A stretch of 64,000 nt of DNA from Cupriavidus necator N-1 (GTDB lineage: Bacteria > Pseudomonadota > Gammaproteobacteria > Burkholderiales > Burkholderiaceae), in contig NC_015726.1 in NCBI RefSeq assembly GCF_000219215.1, positions 372,001 through 436,000 of the forward strand, written 5' to 3'. A program made the translations under genes and the position numbers. The stretch's first letter is position 1, and each line of letters begins with the position of its first letter. Of the stretch, positions 49,788 to 58,435 are shown piece after piece. Under the pieces are notes generated by a model. The model had not been told where the DNA came from. It saw only the letters and a list, made by a program, of their open reading frames with translations, and ran no database searches.

Positions 49788-50719
49788 GCGCGCGCATCCA
49801 GGTAGTGCTGTTCGGACCCGAAGGACGCGGCAGCTTCAACGAAGCCGGGCATGTCGGCGCCATGCGCGCACGCAATGCCGGCCACGACTTGGCGGTGACG
49901 TGGATTGCCGATCCGGATCCACAGGCGCGTGCCGCAGCGCTGCTGGCGCTGTGCGAGACCGGTCCGGACCTGATCGTTGCGCATGGCGGACAGGGGGACT
50001 ATCCCGTTTCGGTTGCCGCGGCTCGCCATCCCGCCCGGCGCTTCGTGGTCACGCAGGGCAGCGTGCTGTGCGCCAACACCGCGAGCTATGCGGTGTTGCA
50101 GGAACAGTCCGCCTTCCTTGCGGGCGTGCTGGCGGCGATGGATTCGCGCACCGGCGTGGTTGCCCATTTGTCGGGCGAGAAGGTGTGCCCCGGGCTGAAG
50201 GGGCGCGCGGCGTTTCTCCATGGCGTGCGCAGCGTGGTGCCTGGCCTGCCGGCACTCACGACCTTCTGCGGCAACCAGCACGATCCGGCGTTGGCCGGCG
50301 GCGCGGTTGCCGCGCAGGCCCGCGCCGGCGCCGATATCGTATTTGCGATGATCGACGGTGGCCGCGACGGTGCCATCGCCGCCTGCCGTGCCGCGGGCAT
50401 CCGCCAGATCGGCAACGTGCTCGACTGGACCAGCAGGCATCCCGATGTCTTCCTGGCTTCCGCGGTGGCCGACAGCGGCCTGTGCGTCGAGCTGGCGATC
50501 GGGGATTTCAAGCGGGACCGGATCGCATGGGGAACCATCCACAGCTTCGGGCTGGAAGCGCCGGCGGCCGTTCGGCTCGCCCTGGGCAGCGATGTCAGCA
50601 CGGCCGCGCGCGCGGCGATCGACCACTGGAGCCAGCGCTTGCTCGATGGCGGCGTGGCCGTGGCGGAGGGCTATGACGGGCCCGAGTTTGCTGTGGGCGA
50701 TGCGCCTGCGGTTGCATAG
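49784..50719 (+). CDS. BMP/PnrA-like substrate-binding protein
   Basis: The 311-residue protein resembles the basic-membrane-protein family of nucleoside-binding lipoproteins. Features are VVLFGPEGRGSFNEAGHVGAMRA, LIVAHGGQGDYPVSVAAARHP, EQSAFLAGVLAAMDSRTGVVAHLSG and DVFLASAVADSG. It has no evident signal peptide or lipobox, which is odd for a transport receptor. It is coupled by a four-base overlap to the Bug gene. A cytoplasmic sensing role or a lost signal is possible. Confidence 0.75.
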   Translation: MSARIQVVLFGPEGRGSFNEAGHVGAMRARNAGHDLAVTWIADPDPQARAAALLALCETGPDLIVAHGGQGDYPVSVAAARHPARRFVVTQGSVLCANTASYAVLQEQSAFLAGVLAAMDSRTGVVAHLSGEKVCPGLKGRAAFLHGVRSVVPGLPALTTFCGNQHDPALAGGAVAAQARAGADIVFAMIDGGRDGAIAACRAAGIRQIGNVLDWTSRHPDVFLASAVADSGLCVELAIGDFKRDRIAWGTIHSFGLEAPAAVRLALGSDVSTAARAAIDHWSQRLLDGGVAVAEGYDGPEFAVGDAPAVA

Positions 50720-50726
50720 CCGAGCA

Positions 50727-51899
50727 TCATGCCAGCACCGGCATGCCGGCCTCCCGTTCCCACTCCACGCAATTCCTGCCCTTGTTCTTGGCCGCATACA
50801 GCACGTTGTCCACGCGCATCAGCAGTGCTTCCAGGTCTTCGCCGGGCCGCAGCGTGGCCACGCCAAAGCTGGCGGTCACCGAGTGCATGCCCGGCAGCAC
50901 GTCCATTTCCGAGCTCTCCAGCGTCTGGCGCAACCGTTCGGCCAGGTGCAAGGCTGCATCGGGCGGGGTATCGGGCAACAGCACGACGAACTCCTCGCCG
51001 CCCAGGCGCGCGGCGATATCGCGCCGGCGGACGCCGGCGGCGATGATCCGGCCGATTTGCGCCAGCACCGCGTCGCCGGCGCTGTGGCCGTAGTTGTCGT
51101 TGATGAACTTGAAGAAGTCGAGGTCGCAAAGCAGCACACTCAGCGGCTTGCCCTGAGGTGGCGGGATTTCGCGCGCGGCCAGCGCCTCCAGGCTGCGGCG
51201 CGTGTGCAGCTGCGTTAGCGGATCGGTGTCGCGTTCATGCCGCAGGCCGTCGATCACGTCCTGCATGGCCGCCGCCAGCAGCGCCAGCGCCAGCGTGAGC
51301 AGCAGCAATGCCAGCGTGACCTGCAGCCACAGCCAATAGGCCGAGCGGGTGAAGGCGGCAGCGTCCTGTCCGGTGGCCGGAGCAATGGTCAGTACCGTGC
51401 GCGGCAGGAAATGGAGGGCAAACAACAGGAAGACCCAGAACAGCACCCGGTCCGCGGTGCTGCCCGTGCGCAGGCGGGCAAGCGGCGCGATCCCCAGCAG
51501 CAGGATCAGCGCGATGCCGATATTCAGGATGTAAATGCGGGCGACCAGCTGGGGCTGCACGAAATCAAACCAGGCAAGCGTCGCAAACAGGGCCAGCGGC
51601 AGCGACACCAGCGCGCAGGTATCGACGCGCGCGCCGATGCGCGCCAGCATGCCACGCAGCATCAGCACGGCACTGCCCAGGTAGAGCGCACCGGTGACCG
51701 TGGCGTTGCCGCCGCCGTTGCGCGGCACCCAGACGATCTGCAGGGCGATGGCAAGCGCGTACAGCAAATAGCAGGCACCGAGCTGCAGCAGATAGTGCCG
51801 CGTGCGCTCATGGTTCCAGGCCAGCAGGAAGCAGAGCGAAAGCAGGATGGCAATGGCGGGATTGACCAGGGCCAGGAATTGACCAGCATCGTGCAACAC
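50727..51899 (-). CDS. Membrane-bound diguanylate cyclase
   Basis: A GTG start at 51899 follows AGGGGA and gives 390 residues. Six to seven membrane helices (about 1-215) precede a GGDEF domain with LLCDLDFFKFINDNYGHSAGDAVLA, the catalytic GGEEF and an inhibitory RxxD site (RRRD) five residues before it. It should make cyclic di-GMP under product feedback. A longer in-frame extension upstream lacks a ribosome site and is rejected. It is convergent with the BMP gene. Confidence 0.92.
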   Translation of the reverse strand: MLHDAGQFLALVNPAIAILLSLCFLLAWNHERTRHYLLQLGACYLLYALAIALQIVWVPRNGGGNATVTGALYLGSAVLMLRGMLARIGARVDTCALVSLPLALFATLAWFDFVQPQLVARIYILNIGIALILLLGIAPLARLRTGSTADRVLFWVFLLFALHFLPRTVLTIAPATGQDAAAFTRSAYWLWLQVTLALLLLTLALALLAAAMQDVIDGLRHERDTDPLTQLHTRRSLEALAAREIPPPQGKPLSVLLCDLDFFKFINDNYGHSAGDAVLAQIGRIIAAGVRRRDIAARLGGEEFVVLLPDTPPDAALHLAERLRQTLESSEMDVLPGMHSVTASFGVATLRPGEDLEALLMRVDNVLYAAKNKGRNCVEWEREAGMPVLA

Positions 51900-52297
51900 G
51901 GAGAGTCCCCTGTTTTTATGGTTCTCTGGCAGGGACGGTGCCCGCGTGCGAAGCGCCGTGAACAGGGCGTGAGCCAGGGAACATAGCGGGCGGTGCGCGC
52001 CCGCAGCGGCGGGGCCGCGGGGCCACGGCCCGCTGACAGACTGCGTAGCGGCCGCCCGTAACAAATTGTTTCTGTCAGGACCCATTCTAGTCTTGGGTGA
52101 CGTTAGCGGCTCCCCCCCAATGGGCGCCAACCCGCAAACAATTGTGAACAATCTGCCAAGCCGAATGCATCATCAGTCATATGAAGCGTCGTCGCCATGG
52201 ATGGCGGATGCCGCAGTTGTCCGTATTTGTGACTAATCTGGTAGATGCTGTCCGGATCCTCCGGCAGTTCGGTTTTCCCGTACGCAAGGAGATCACG
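51900..52297. other. Intergenic region upstream of the diguanylate cyclase and RcnB-like genes
   Basis: The 398 bases separate two divergent genes and must hold both promoters. I see a run of seven C (about 52112-52118) and AT-rich patches near 52061 and 52136, but no clear promoter or repeat. Confidence 0.4.
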
Positions 52298-52642
52298 ATG
52301 AAGACCAAGAAAGCGATGCCGGCGCTGTTGCTGGCGGCAAGCGTGCTGGCGGCGCCGTTTGCGATGGCGCAGGGCGGTGCCAAGTCCAAGCCCAAGCCGA
52401 TGACGGATCCCATGGCCGCCTCTGAGCCGGCGGCGCAGAACTCGCCCTATATGCAGGTGCAGCAGTGGAAGAAGGGTGACCGGCTGCCCACCGAGTTCAG
52501 GGACCGCCAGTATGTGATCGACGACTATAAGCAATACAACCTGCCCGCGCCGCGCAAGGGCACCCGCTGGGTCGGGATTGGCGCGGAATATTACCTGGTG
52601 GCGCCCAACGGCGTGGTCCAGCAGGTCGGATCGGGGTCCTGA
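52298..52642 (+). CDS. RcnB family protein
   Basis: The 114-residue protein starts at 52298 after AAGGAGATCACG. It has a signal peptide (MPALLLAASVLAAPFAMAQ), a Lys/Pro-rich linker and a C-terminal RcnB-like domain: KKGDRLPTEFRDRQYVIDDYKQYNLPAP ending YLVAPNGVVQQV. RcnB in Escherichia coli is a periplasmic modulator of nickel/cobalt efflux. This family in Cupriavidus is large and its metal link is unproven. A terminator follows. Confidence 0.87.
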   Translation: MKTKKAMPALLLAASVLAAPFAMAQGGAKSKPKPMTDPMAASEPAAQNSPYMQVQQWKKGDRLPTEFRDRQYVIDDYKQYNLPAPRKGTRWVGIGAEYYLVAPNGVVQQVGSGS

Positions 52643-52682
52643 CCCGGCCTACTGCGGCGACGGCCGCGGGAAAAAGAAACAA

Positions 52683-52718
52683 AGCCGCCACGCCAGGGCG
52701 CGTGGCGGCTCTTTTTTT
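52683..52718 (+). terminator. Terminator after the RcnB-like gene
   Basis: AGCCGCCACGC / GCGTGGCGGCT is an 11-base stem followed by CTTTTTTT. The next gene is convergent. Confidence 0.88.
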
Positions 52719-52728
52719 GCGATGGGTA

Positions 52729-52977
52729 TCAGATACCCAGGATCTTCTTCGCTTCGAGCAGTGACTTCATCGCTTCGTCATGCTTGCCGGCCTTGTGATA
52801 GGCCTCGCCGTCGGCGCGCAGCTTGGCGACCTTGGCGGAATCCTCTGGCGACAGCGCCGGCCTGGTCGACAGTTTGGCGTCGATGGCCTTCATCTCATTG
52901 GGGCAGTTATGGGCCAGCGCCAGGCCGGGGGCGCCGGCCAGCAGCAGTGCCATAAGGACAAGGACAGATTTGCGCAC
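52729..52977 (-). CDS. Small exported helical protein
   Basis: A GTG start at 52977 with GGAGG seven bases upstream gives 82 residues. The signal peptide is VRKSVLVLMALLLAGAPGLALA, and the mature part is a two- to three-helix protein with one cysteine (HNCPNEMKAIDAKL, KVAKLRADGEAYHKAGKHDEAMKSL). The second half resembles a single TPR unit. Function is unknown. It is convergent with the RcnB-like gene. Confidence 0.75.
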   Translation of the reverse strand: MRKSVLVLMALLLAGAPGLALAHNCPNEMKAIDAKLSTRPALSPEDSAKVAKLRADGEAYHKAGKHDEAMKSLLEAKKILGI

Positions 52978-53517
52978 GATGGCCTCCACGAAGACGCTGT
53001 TGGGATTTCCAGCATAGTCCATCGCCGCGCCGTCCCGCACCTGGCCGGGTGCGGCATGAATCGGCTGGTTTTGCCGGTGCTGCGCATATCCCCCCACGAA
53101 GGGGTAAATGGCGATTATTCGTTTCGCTTTTGAACAACCCAGAGTTACGCCGTCTCATCCGGAACTCAACCATTTGGGCGAGATATTGCCGGTATTTTCT
53201 GGTCGCGCCGACACGCACGGATGCGGTCGCATGATGCTTGAATCCGCCTGCTCTGAATTGGGCCGGGCAGCCTTCGTGTCACCGCCAGGCGCGGCAATCC
53301 GGGTATTTTCATAATCATTATCCCGAGTCACCTGAATTTTAAACGGGCGTTGGCGCTATTGAAGCGGGAGCAGTTTTCCGATGCTCCGGGAGCGCGCTTC
53401 ATTAATGAAACAGCCCGTGCGAATGCACGATTTATCGGAATCGCCGCGATCTCTAGATTGGGCTCACCCGGCACGGATCCGGGCATGCCGTTAATGAGAA
53501 ACCGGGGGGCTTCCATC
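52978..53517. other. 540-base intergenic region
   Basis: I see no supported gene here. Short open frames near 53108 have no ribosome site or protein-like features. The AT-rich stretch with a Fur-box-like site at 53304-53322 is the only structure noticed. Confidence 0.55.
53304..53322 (+). promoter_or_regulatory. Fur-box-like site
   Basis: TATTTTCATAATCATTATC matches the 19-base Escherichia coli Fur consensus (GATAATGATAATCATTATC) at 15 positions, with the right-hand 12 bases all matching. It is about 195 bases before the collagen-like lipoprotein gene. Confidence 0.5.
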
Positions 53518-54555
53518 GTGCAACACATTGACCTGAAACTTGCGGCGATCCCGCTCGCCTGCCTCGCCATCCTGCTCGCCGGTTGCGGTGGCGGTGGCGG
53601 CGATTCCGCGCCGGCCAACGCTGCGCCATCCGCCAGTGTGGCCGGCCCGGCCGGCGCGAACGGCAAGACCATCCTGTCCGGCACCAATGCGCCCACGGCG
53701 GACGCTGGCACGGACGGCGACTTCTACCTCAATGCCACGACCTCGACGCTCTACGGACCCAAGGCTGGCGGGGCCTGGCCTGCCGGCGTGTCGCTGGTCG
53801 GCCCGCAGGGGGTAGCCGGCGCGCCCGGCGCCGTGCTGCTGCACGGCGCGGCAGATCCCACCGCTGCCGATGGCGGCGAAGGCAGCTTCTACCTTAATAC
53901 GACCACCAACACGCTGTTCGGCCCGAAGACGGCGGAAGGCTGGCCGGCCGGGGTCTCCGTGGTCGGCCTGACCGGTCCGGTCGGGCCGGCGGGTCCGGCC
54001 GGGTCCGACGGCGCGGCCGGGGCGCAAGGTCCGCAGGGCGAAAAGGGCGAAAAGGGTGATACCGGCGAGACTGGCGCCACCGGCCCCCAGGGCCAGCAAG
54101 GAGAGGCAGGCGGGAATGGCGGCGCCGGAGCGACGATCTATACGGCCAACTTCGCTGTGTACAACTCGCCGGATGGCAATGGCACCTATGTCATGACCGG
54201 CACCGGGCTGGACCGCCAAAGTATCGATCCGAATTTCGGCGCGGTGATGCCGGTGGGCTGCAGCGGCGGCCTGACCCTGAACGCGAGCCTGGCAGGCGCC
54301 GTGCCCGATGACGAAGTCAAGTACACCCTGGCGGCATACCGTGTCGCCAGCGGCGCGGCGCTGGAAACGATCGCCCCGCTTGCCATCACCGACGCGTCCG
54401 CCTGCTCGCTCGGAGCCACCGTGCGGACCTGCTCGGCGCCGGCCACGACGACGGTGGCGGCTAACGACATTGTCCAGGTGCAGGTCAGTGGCAACCGCAA
54501 CTTCAAATGGGGCGGCGCGCTTTACGTCAGTCTTTCCTGCAAGAGCAGCAGCTGA
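53518..54555 (+). CDS. Collagen-like lipoprotein
   Basis: The GTG at 53518 gives a 345-residue protein with a lipoprotein signal (lipobox LLAGC, Cys23); an ATG eight codons earlier is possible. After a Gly/Ala spacer there are two related units of about 55 residues (DGDFYLNATTSTLYGPK and EGSFYLNTTTNTLFGPK, each followed by a WPAGVS motif). Then come nineteen uninterrupted Gly-X-Y triplets (residues 150-206), including GEKGEKGDTGETG. The C-terminal globular domain has four cysteines. It probably forms a trimeric surface stalk with a globular head. Function is unknown. Confidence 0.82.
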   Translation: MQHIDLKLAAIPLACLAILLAGCGGGGGDSAPANAAPSASVAGPAGANGKTILSGTNAPTADAGTDGDFYLNATTSTLYGPKAGGAWPAGVSLVGPQGVAGAPGAVLLHGAADPTAADGGEGSFYLNTTTNTLFGPKTAEGWPAGVSVVGLTGPVGPAGPAGSDGAAGAQGPQGEKGEKGDTGETGATGPQGQQGEAGGNGGAGATIYTANFAVYNSPDGNGTYVMTGTGLDRQSIDPNFGAVMPVGCSGGLTLNASLAGAVPDDEVKYTLAAYRVASGAALETIAPLAITDASACSLGATVRTCSAPATTTVAANDIVQVQVSGNRNFKWGGALYVSLSCKSSS

Positions 54556-54735
54556 TCCATGCGGCGGCCACCCGGCCGCCTCCAACCCTCTGCCAGGGCT
54601 ACGAGCACGGCCGCGCGCCAGCCGCAACCCGCTCCCTGGTTTTCCTGAACGCCTTCCAGTGCTATTTTGGAGGGCGCTTTTTTTTCCGCGCTGTTCCCGA
54701 TCCTTCCGGACACCGACCAGGCTCTGCCGCTGCGC

Positions 54736-55236
54736 ATGGAAACCTCCGCCGAACACTATTCGCTGGCCCTGCTGTGCGCCGCGGTGCTGACCGTGACCGT
54801 GGTCGGCATCCACTACGAGGCGCTGCGGCTGCTGTCGGCGATACATCCCCGGCGCTGGAGCGGGCGCATGAACATCGGCGTGCTGATCGTCTGCATCATC
54901 GTGGTCCACTGCCTGGAAGCACTGGTGTTTGCGCTGGGCTTCTGGTTCGCCGACCACGTGCTGGGCCTGGGCGGGCTGACCGCGATGGGCAGTGCCGGCG
55001 TGTCCGGCGTCCACACGCAACCAGGCGTGCTGGTCTACGCCTACTTTGCGCTGGAGACCTTCACCACGCAGAGCCTGGGCGACATCGTCCCGGTGGGCGC
55101 CAGCCGCCTGATCGCCAGCATCGAGCCGCTGGTCGGTCTGATCCTGATCGGCTGGTCTACCTCGTTCACCTATGTGATGATGCGCCGCGACTGGGAGCTT
55201 GAGCGCGACGAAGGAGGCGGGCGCCGCGCTCCCTAG
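54736..55236 (+). CDS. Small ion-channel-like membrane protein
   Basis: The 166-residue protein (start METSAEHYSLALL) has three to four membrane segments. A pore-helix/filter-like stretch (FALETFTTQSLGDIVPVG, residues 104-121) lies between the last two. This resembles the Ion_trans_2 K+ channel pore, where TTVGYGD is usual; here the filter reads TTQSLGD, so potassium selectivity is doubtful. The next gene's start lies 76 bases after its stop. Confidence 0.68.
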   Translation: METSAEHYSLALLCAAVLTVTVVGIHYEALRLLSAIHPRRWSGRMNIGVLIVCIIVVHCLEALVFALGFWFADHVLGLGGLTAMGSAGVSGVHTQPGVLVYAYFALETFTTQSLGDIVPVGASRLIASIEPLVGLILIGWSTSFTYVMMRRDWELERDEGGGRRAP

Positions 55237-55312
55237 CGGAATCACCGCTCATGTGACCCCACCACGGGCCGCGCTCAGCGGCGGCCCGGCAACGGAAGGA
55301 GGACGACCTGAC

Positions 55313-56773
55313 ATGGCAAGACTGGTGATGATCCTGCTGGGCGTGGACTACCTGCGCACGCGCTGGCGCGGCCTGCTGCGGCTGGGCTGCCTGAGCGTGC
55401 TGCTGGGGGGGGCCATGTTTGTCGATGCGCTGGACAACGCCATCTATTTCCCGATGACGCCGTTCGCGGTGGTGTTGCTGCTCGAAGGGCTGGCAACGCT
55501 GGTGGTGGCGCGCACCGGCATCGGCGGGCAGCGCACGCTGCGGCAGGTCAAGGGTGTGTCGTTCTGCTTTGCCGCGGTGCTGATCCTGGCCGGCCATCAT
55601 CACGGCAACTTCGTGCTGTCGATGATTTTCGGCACGCTGTTCCTGGCCGACGGGCTGCTGCAGATCGTCTCGGCCCGCGTGGTACGGTTCCGCACCTGGC
55701 GCCTGGCGGTAGCCGTCGGCATGTTCGAGATCGCGCTGGCCATCTTCTTCTACCAGCCGTACCCGACCCACTATGTGGGCACCGTGCCCTATTGCCTGGC
55801 CCTGGGGCTGATCTTCGGCGGCTGGAACATGCTGCTGCTGGCCTCACGCCTGCGCCGGCTGGACCACAACCCCGGCATGGACGAAGCCGATGCCGCGCCG
55901 GCGGCTCCCGCCTCCGCCGTCCCGGCAACCGATGCGGCTGCTGCTGCCGATGTGCCCGACATGACCCTCTGGGACGGCCCGCCCGAGCCCGGCGAGCATG
56001 CGCTGACCGTGCATGTCTGGACCCCGGTCGGGTCCGCCCGCGGCGAAGCGCGCCGCCAGCCGTTGGTCGACCGCTATATCGCCGCGGTGGACCGCGACGG
56101 CGTGATCTCCACCGGCCATGCCGCGCTGGAATCGCCCGAGGGTATCTATATCAGCCTGTACCCGGCCGAGGAAATCGACCGCTCGCCAGACGAATTCACC
56201 CGCATCCTGCGCGCCACCCGCGAAAACGACGTGGGCGGCAAGTTCCAGCCGGATTACCAGACCGAATCGCGCGCCTGGTGCCCGTCGACGGTGCAGGTGC
56301 GCATCCGCAACTATGACCCCGAGCGCCTGGGCCGCTTCTGGAGCGCCTACCGCCAGAACACCACCTACAACCTGACCGACCGCAACTGTTCCAGCACCGT
56401 CTCGCACGCGCTGGAAGGCGCGTCGGCCCGGGTCTGGCGCCAGGCCAAGGGCTGGCGGCCGCTCTGGCGCCTGCTGACCACGCCGGAATTGTGGGTGGCG
56501 GCGCAGATCCGCAAGCGCGCCAAGACCATGGCCTGGACGCCCGGCCTGACGCTGGACTACGCACGCGCGCTCAGCATGCTGGCCGATCCGCGGCCGTCCG
56601 GCTGGGCCAGCATGACCCGGATGGCGCTGGGGCAGATGCGGCGCCAGCGCCGGGGCTGGCGCGAGGCCGCGCGCACCCGGGCAGACAAGGAGGGCAGCGG
56701 AGCCGTCGCAGGTGGCATCGACGCCGCAAATGCTGAAAATGCCGGTAGTGTCAGGCAGGCCGCGAACGATTAA
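55313..56773 (+). CDS. Membrane (HdeD/DUF308-like) protein fused to a papain-like C-terminal domain
   Basis: The 486-residue protein starts MARLVMILLGVDYLRTRWRG at 55313. Residues 20-180 are six hydrophobic segments with HdeD-like layout. An Ala/Pro linker (190-215) follows, then a soluble domain. This has H269 in STGHAALE, a tyrosine-rich middle and DRNCSSTVSHALEG with C359. An early His and a late Asn-Cys resemble circularly permuted papain-fold (NlpC/P60-like) enzymes. The substrate and side of the membrane are unknown. Confidence 0.7.
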   Translation: MARLVMILLGVDYLRTRWRGLLRLGCLSVLLGGAMFVDALDNAIYFPMTPFAVVLLLEGLATLVVARTGIGGQRTLRQVKGVSFCFAAVLILAGHHHGNFVLSMIFGTLFLADGLLQIVSARVVRFRTWRLAVAVGMFEIALAIFFYQPYPTHYVGTVPYCLALGLIFGGWNMLLLASRLRRLDHNPGMDEADAAPAAPASAVPATDAAAAADVPDMTLWDGPPEPGEHALTVHVWTPVGSARGEARRQPLVDRYIAAVDRDGVISTGHAALESPEGIYISLYPAEEIDRSPDEFTRILRATRENDVGGKFQPDYQTESRAWCPSTVQVRIRNYDPERLGRFWSAYRQNTTYNLTDRNCSSTVSHALEGASARVWRQAKGWRPLWRLLTTPELWVAAQIRKRAKTMAWTPGLTLDYARALSMLADPRPSGWASMTRMALGQMRRQRRGWREAARTRADKEGSGAVAGGIDAANAENAGSVRQAAND

Positions 56774-56820
56774 GCTGGCAGCCTTGCATAAATTCATCGA
56801 GCCACAGGAGAGAAGTCATC

Positions 56821-57171
56821 ATGCCGAGCCAGCGAACCCTGATCCGCATTGCCGCCATCGCCGCCCTGGCGATGGCCTGCAGCGCGCATGCGCAGAGGCC
56901 GGACGGGGACAGTGCCGCCGCCGCGGCCATCAACGAAGCGGTGCAGCAGGGCACCACGCCCTACCGTCCCGACCCGGCGGCAACGCCGGGCAGCATCCAG
57001 TCGGACGAATGCCGCGCCCTGGCCGCGCAGATTGCCGAAGCGCCCAAGCGCGAATATCGCGCCACCCAGCCAGCCATCGAGACCGCCCAGGGCCGCATGA
57101 TCCCGGAACTGGAGCGTGACCGGCCGAAGAAGTCGCTGCAGCAGGCGTACCGGGAGAAGTGCTCGCAGTAA
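56821..57171 (+). CDS. Small periplasmic protein of unknown function
   Basis: The 116-residue protein has a signal peptide (IRIAAIAALAMACSAHAQ) and an otherwise hydrophilic, helical sequence. Two cysteines (in SDECRAL and REKCSQ) could form a disulfide. CAGGAGAGAAG precedes the ATG. I do not recognise a family. It is 47 bases after the membrane-fusion gene and may belong to the same transcript. Confidence 0.72.
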   Translation: MPSQRTLIRIAAIAALAMACSAHAQRPDGDSAAAAAINEAVQQGTTPYRPDPAATPGSIQSDECRALAAQIAEAPKREYRATQPAIETAQGRMIPELERDRPKKSLQQAYREKCSQ

Positions 57172-57481
57172 GCCGCGCGCGGTCGGCCGCAGCCGGCAAT
57201 ACACCGCGGGCGGCACCACAGTCGCCCGCTGCCTTTTCCGCCTTTTCCTTCCCCAGGCCGTTCCGGCCCGTCCTCCCAACACAGATCGTTCGTCATGCAC
57301 CTGCGCGGCGCATGGCTGCCCCATAGCTACGCAACCGCCTGCCGCCGGACGCTTCTGTTTCACCACGCCGGGTAAAAATACATATGTTTCATGGTTATCC
57401 ATGATGGAACACTTGTTGCTCTTTGCCTAGCATTCCGGTGCAAAGGCGCATCGCGTGAACGCTACCCAAGGAGAGCCTGGT
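57172..57481. other. Upstream region of the amino-acid binding protein gene
   Basis: The 310 bases contain a partly palindromic AT-rich site (57385-57411) and otherwise no clear feature. Confidence 0.45.
57385..57411 (+). promoter_or_regulatory. Imperfect palindrome, possible RpiR-type operator
   Basis: TGTTTCAT-N11-ATGGAACA has seven of eight arm positions complementary. It is about 70 bases before the binding-protein start, and an RpiR-family gene lies convergent downstream. Confidence 0.4.
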
Positions 57482-58420
57482 ATGAAAGCAGCACAAGTCA
57501 CCTGTCCGCGCAGTTCGCAGCGTCCCCTGGCGGAGCCACTTGCCGCCGCCGTACTGGCGTTATTCGCGGGCACGGCGGGTGCTGCCGACGTGGCGGCCAG
57601 CCCGACGCTCAGCAAGGTCAAGTCGTCGGGCACGATCGCCATCGGCCACCGCACCTCGTCGATCCCGTTTTCGTACTACGACGCCAACCAGAAGGTGATC
57701 GGCTTCTCGCAGGACATCTGTGATCGCGTCGTCGATGCAGTGAAGCGCGAGACCGGCGTGCCCGGCCTGCAGGTGCGCATGGTGCCGGTGACCTCGCAGA
57801 ACCGGATCTCGCTGGTGCAGAACGGCACCGTGGACCTGGAGTGCGGCGTCACCACCAACCTGAAGTCGCGCCAGCAGCAGGTGGCGTTCTCGACCACCTT
57901 CTTTGTTGCGGGCACGCGCTTGCTGGTGAAGAAGGGCAGTCCGGTGCGCGACTTCGCCGACCTGTCGGGCAAGGCGGTGGTGACCAACGCCGGCACCACC
58001 TCCGAGCGCATCCTGCGCCGGCTCAACGACGAGAAGCAGGCCAATATCACCGTCCAGAGCGCCAAGGACTATGGCGAGTCATTCCTGATCCTGCAGTCCG
58101 GGCGGGTGGCGGCATTCATGATGGACGACGTGCTGTTGTCCGGCGCGCGCACGCTGGCGCCCAATCCCGCGGAGTGGGCGGTGGTAGGTACGCCGCAGTC
58201 ATTCGAGGCCTACGCGTTCATGATGCGCAAGGACGACCCTGGCTTCAAGCAGGTGGTCGACGGCGCCATCACGGGGCTGATCCGCAGCGGCGAGATCAAC
58301 AAGCTCTACGCCAGATGGTTTGCCGCACCGGTGCCGCCCAAGCACGTGAACTTCGAGCTGCCGATGAGCGAACCGCTGAAGAAGGCCTACGCCAACCCCA
58401 ACGACGAGGCCTTCGATTAA
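57482..58420 (+). CDS. GltI-type amino acid ABC transporter substrate-binding protein
   Basis: The start at 57482 follows AAGGAGAGCCTGGT and gives 312 residues with a signal peptide ending near GTAGAA. Family-3 SBP features are SGTIAIGHRTSSIPFSYYDANQKVIGFSQDIC, DLECGVTTNLKSRQQQVAFSTTFF and the conserved GKAVVTNAGTTSER. It resembles glutamate/aspartate-binding GltI. No permease or ATPase genes are adjacent, so it may use a transporter encoded elsewhere. It is convergent with the RpiR-type gene. Confidence 0.9.
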   Translation: MKAAQVTCPRSSQRPLAEPLAAAVLALFAGTAGAADVAASPTLSKVKSSGTIAIGHRTSSIPFSYYDANQKVIGFSQDICDRVVDAVKRETGVPGLQVRMVPVTSQNRISLVQNGTVDLECGVTTNLKSRQQQVAFSTTFFVAGTRLLVKKGSPVRDFADLSGKAVVTNAGTTSERILRRLNDEKQANITVQSAKDYGESFLILQSGRVAAFMMDDVLLSGARTLAPNPAEWAVVGTPQSFEAYAFMMRKDDPGFKQVVDGAITGLIRSGEINKLYARWFAAPVPPKHVNFELPMSEPLKKAYANPNDEAFD

Positions 58421-58435
58421 GCGCGGCGGGCCGGC

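Noticed and set aside
53108..53314. A 68-codon frame in the large intergenic region
   Set aside because: No ribosome site, no signal or domain, and composition not like a gene; it crosses the Fur-box-like site.
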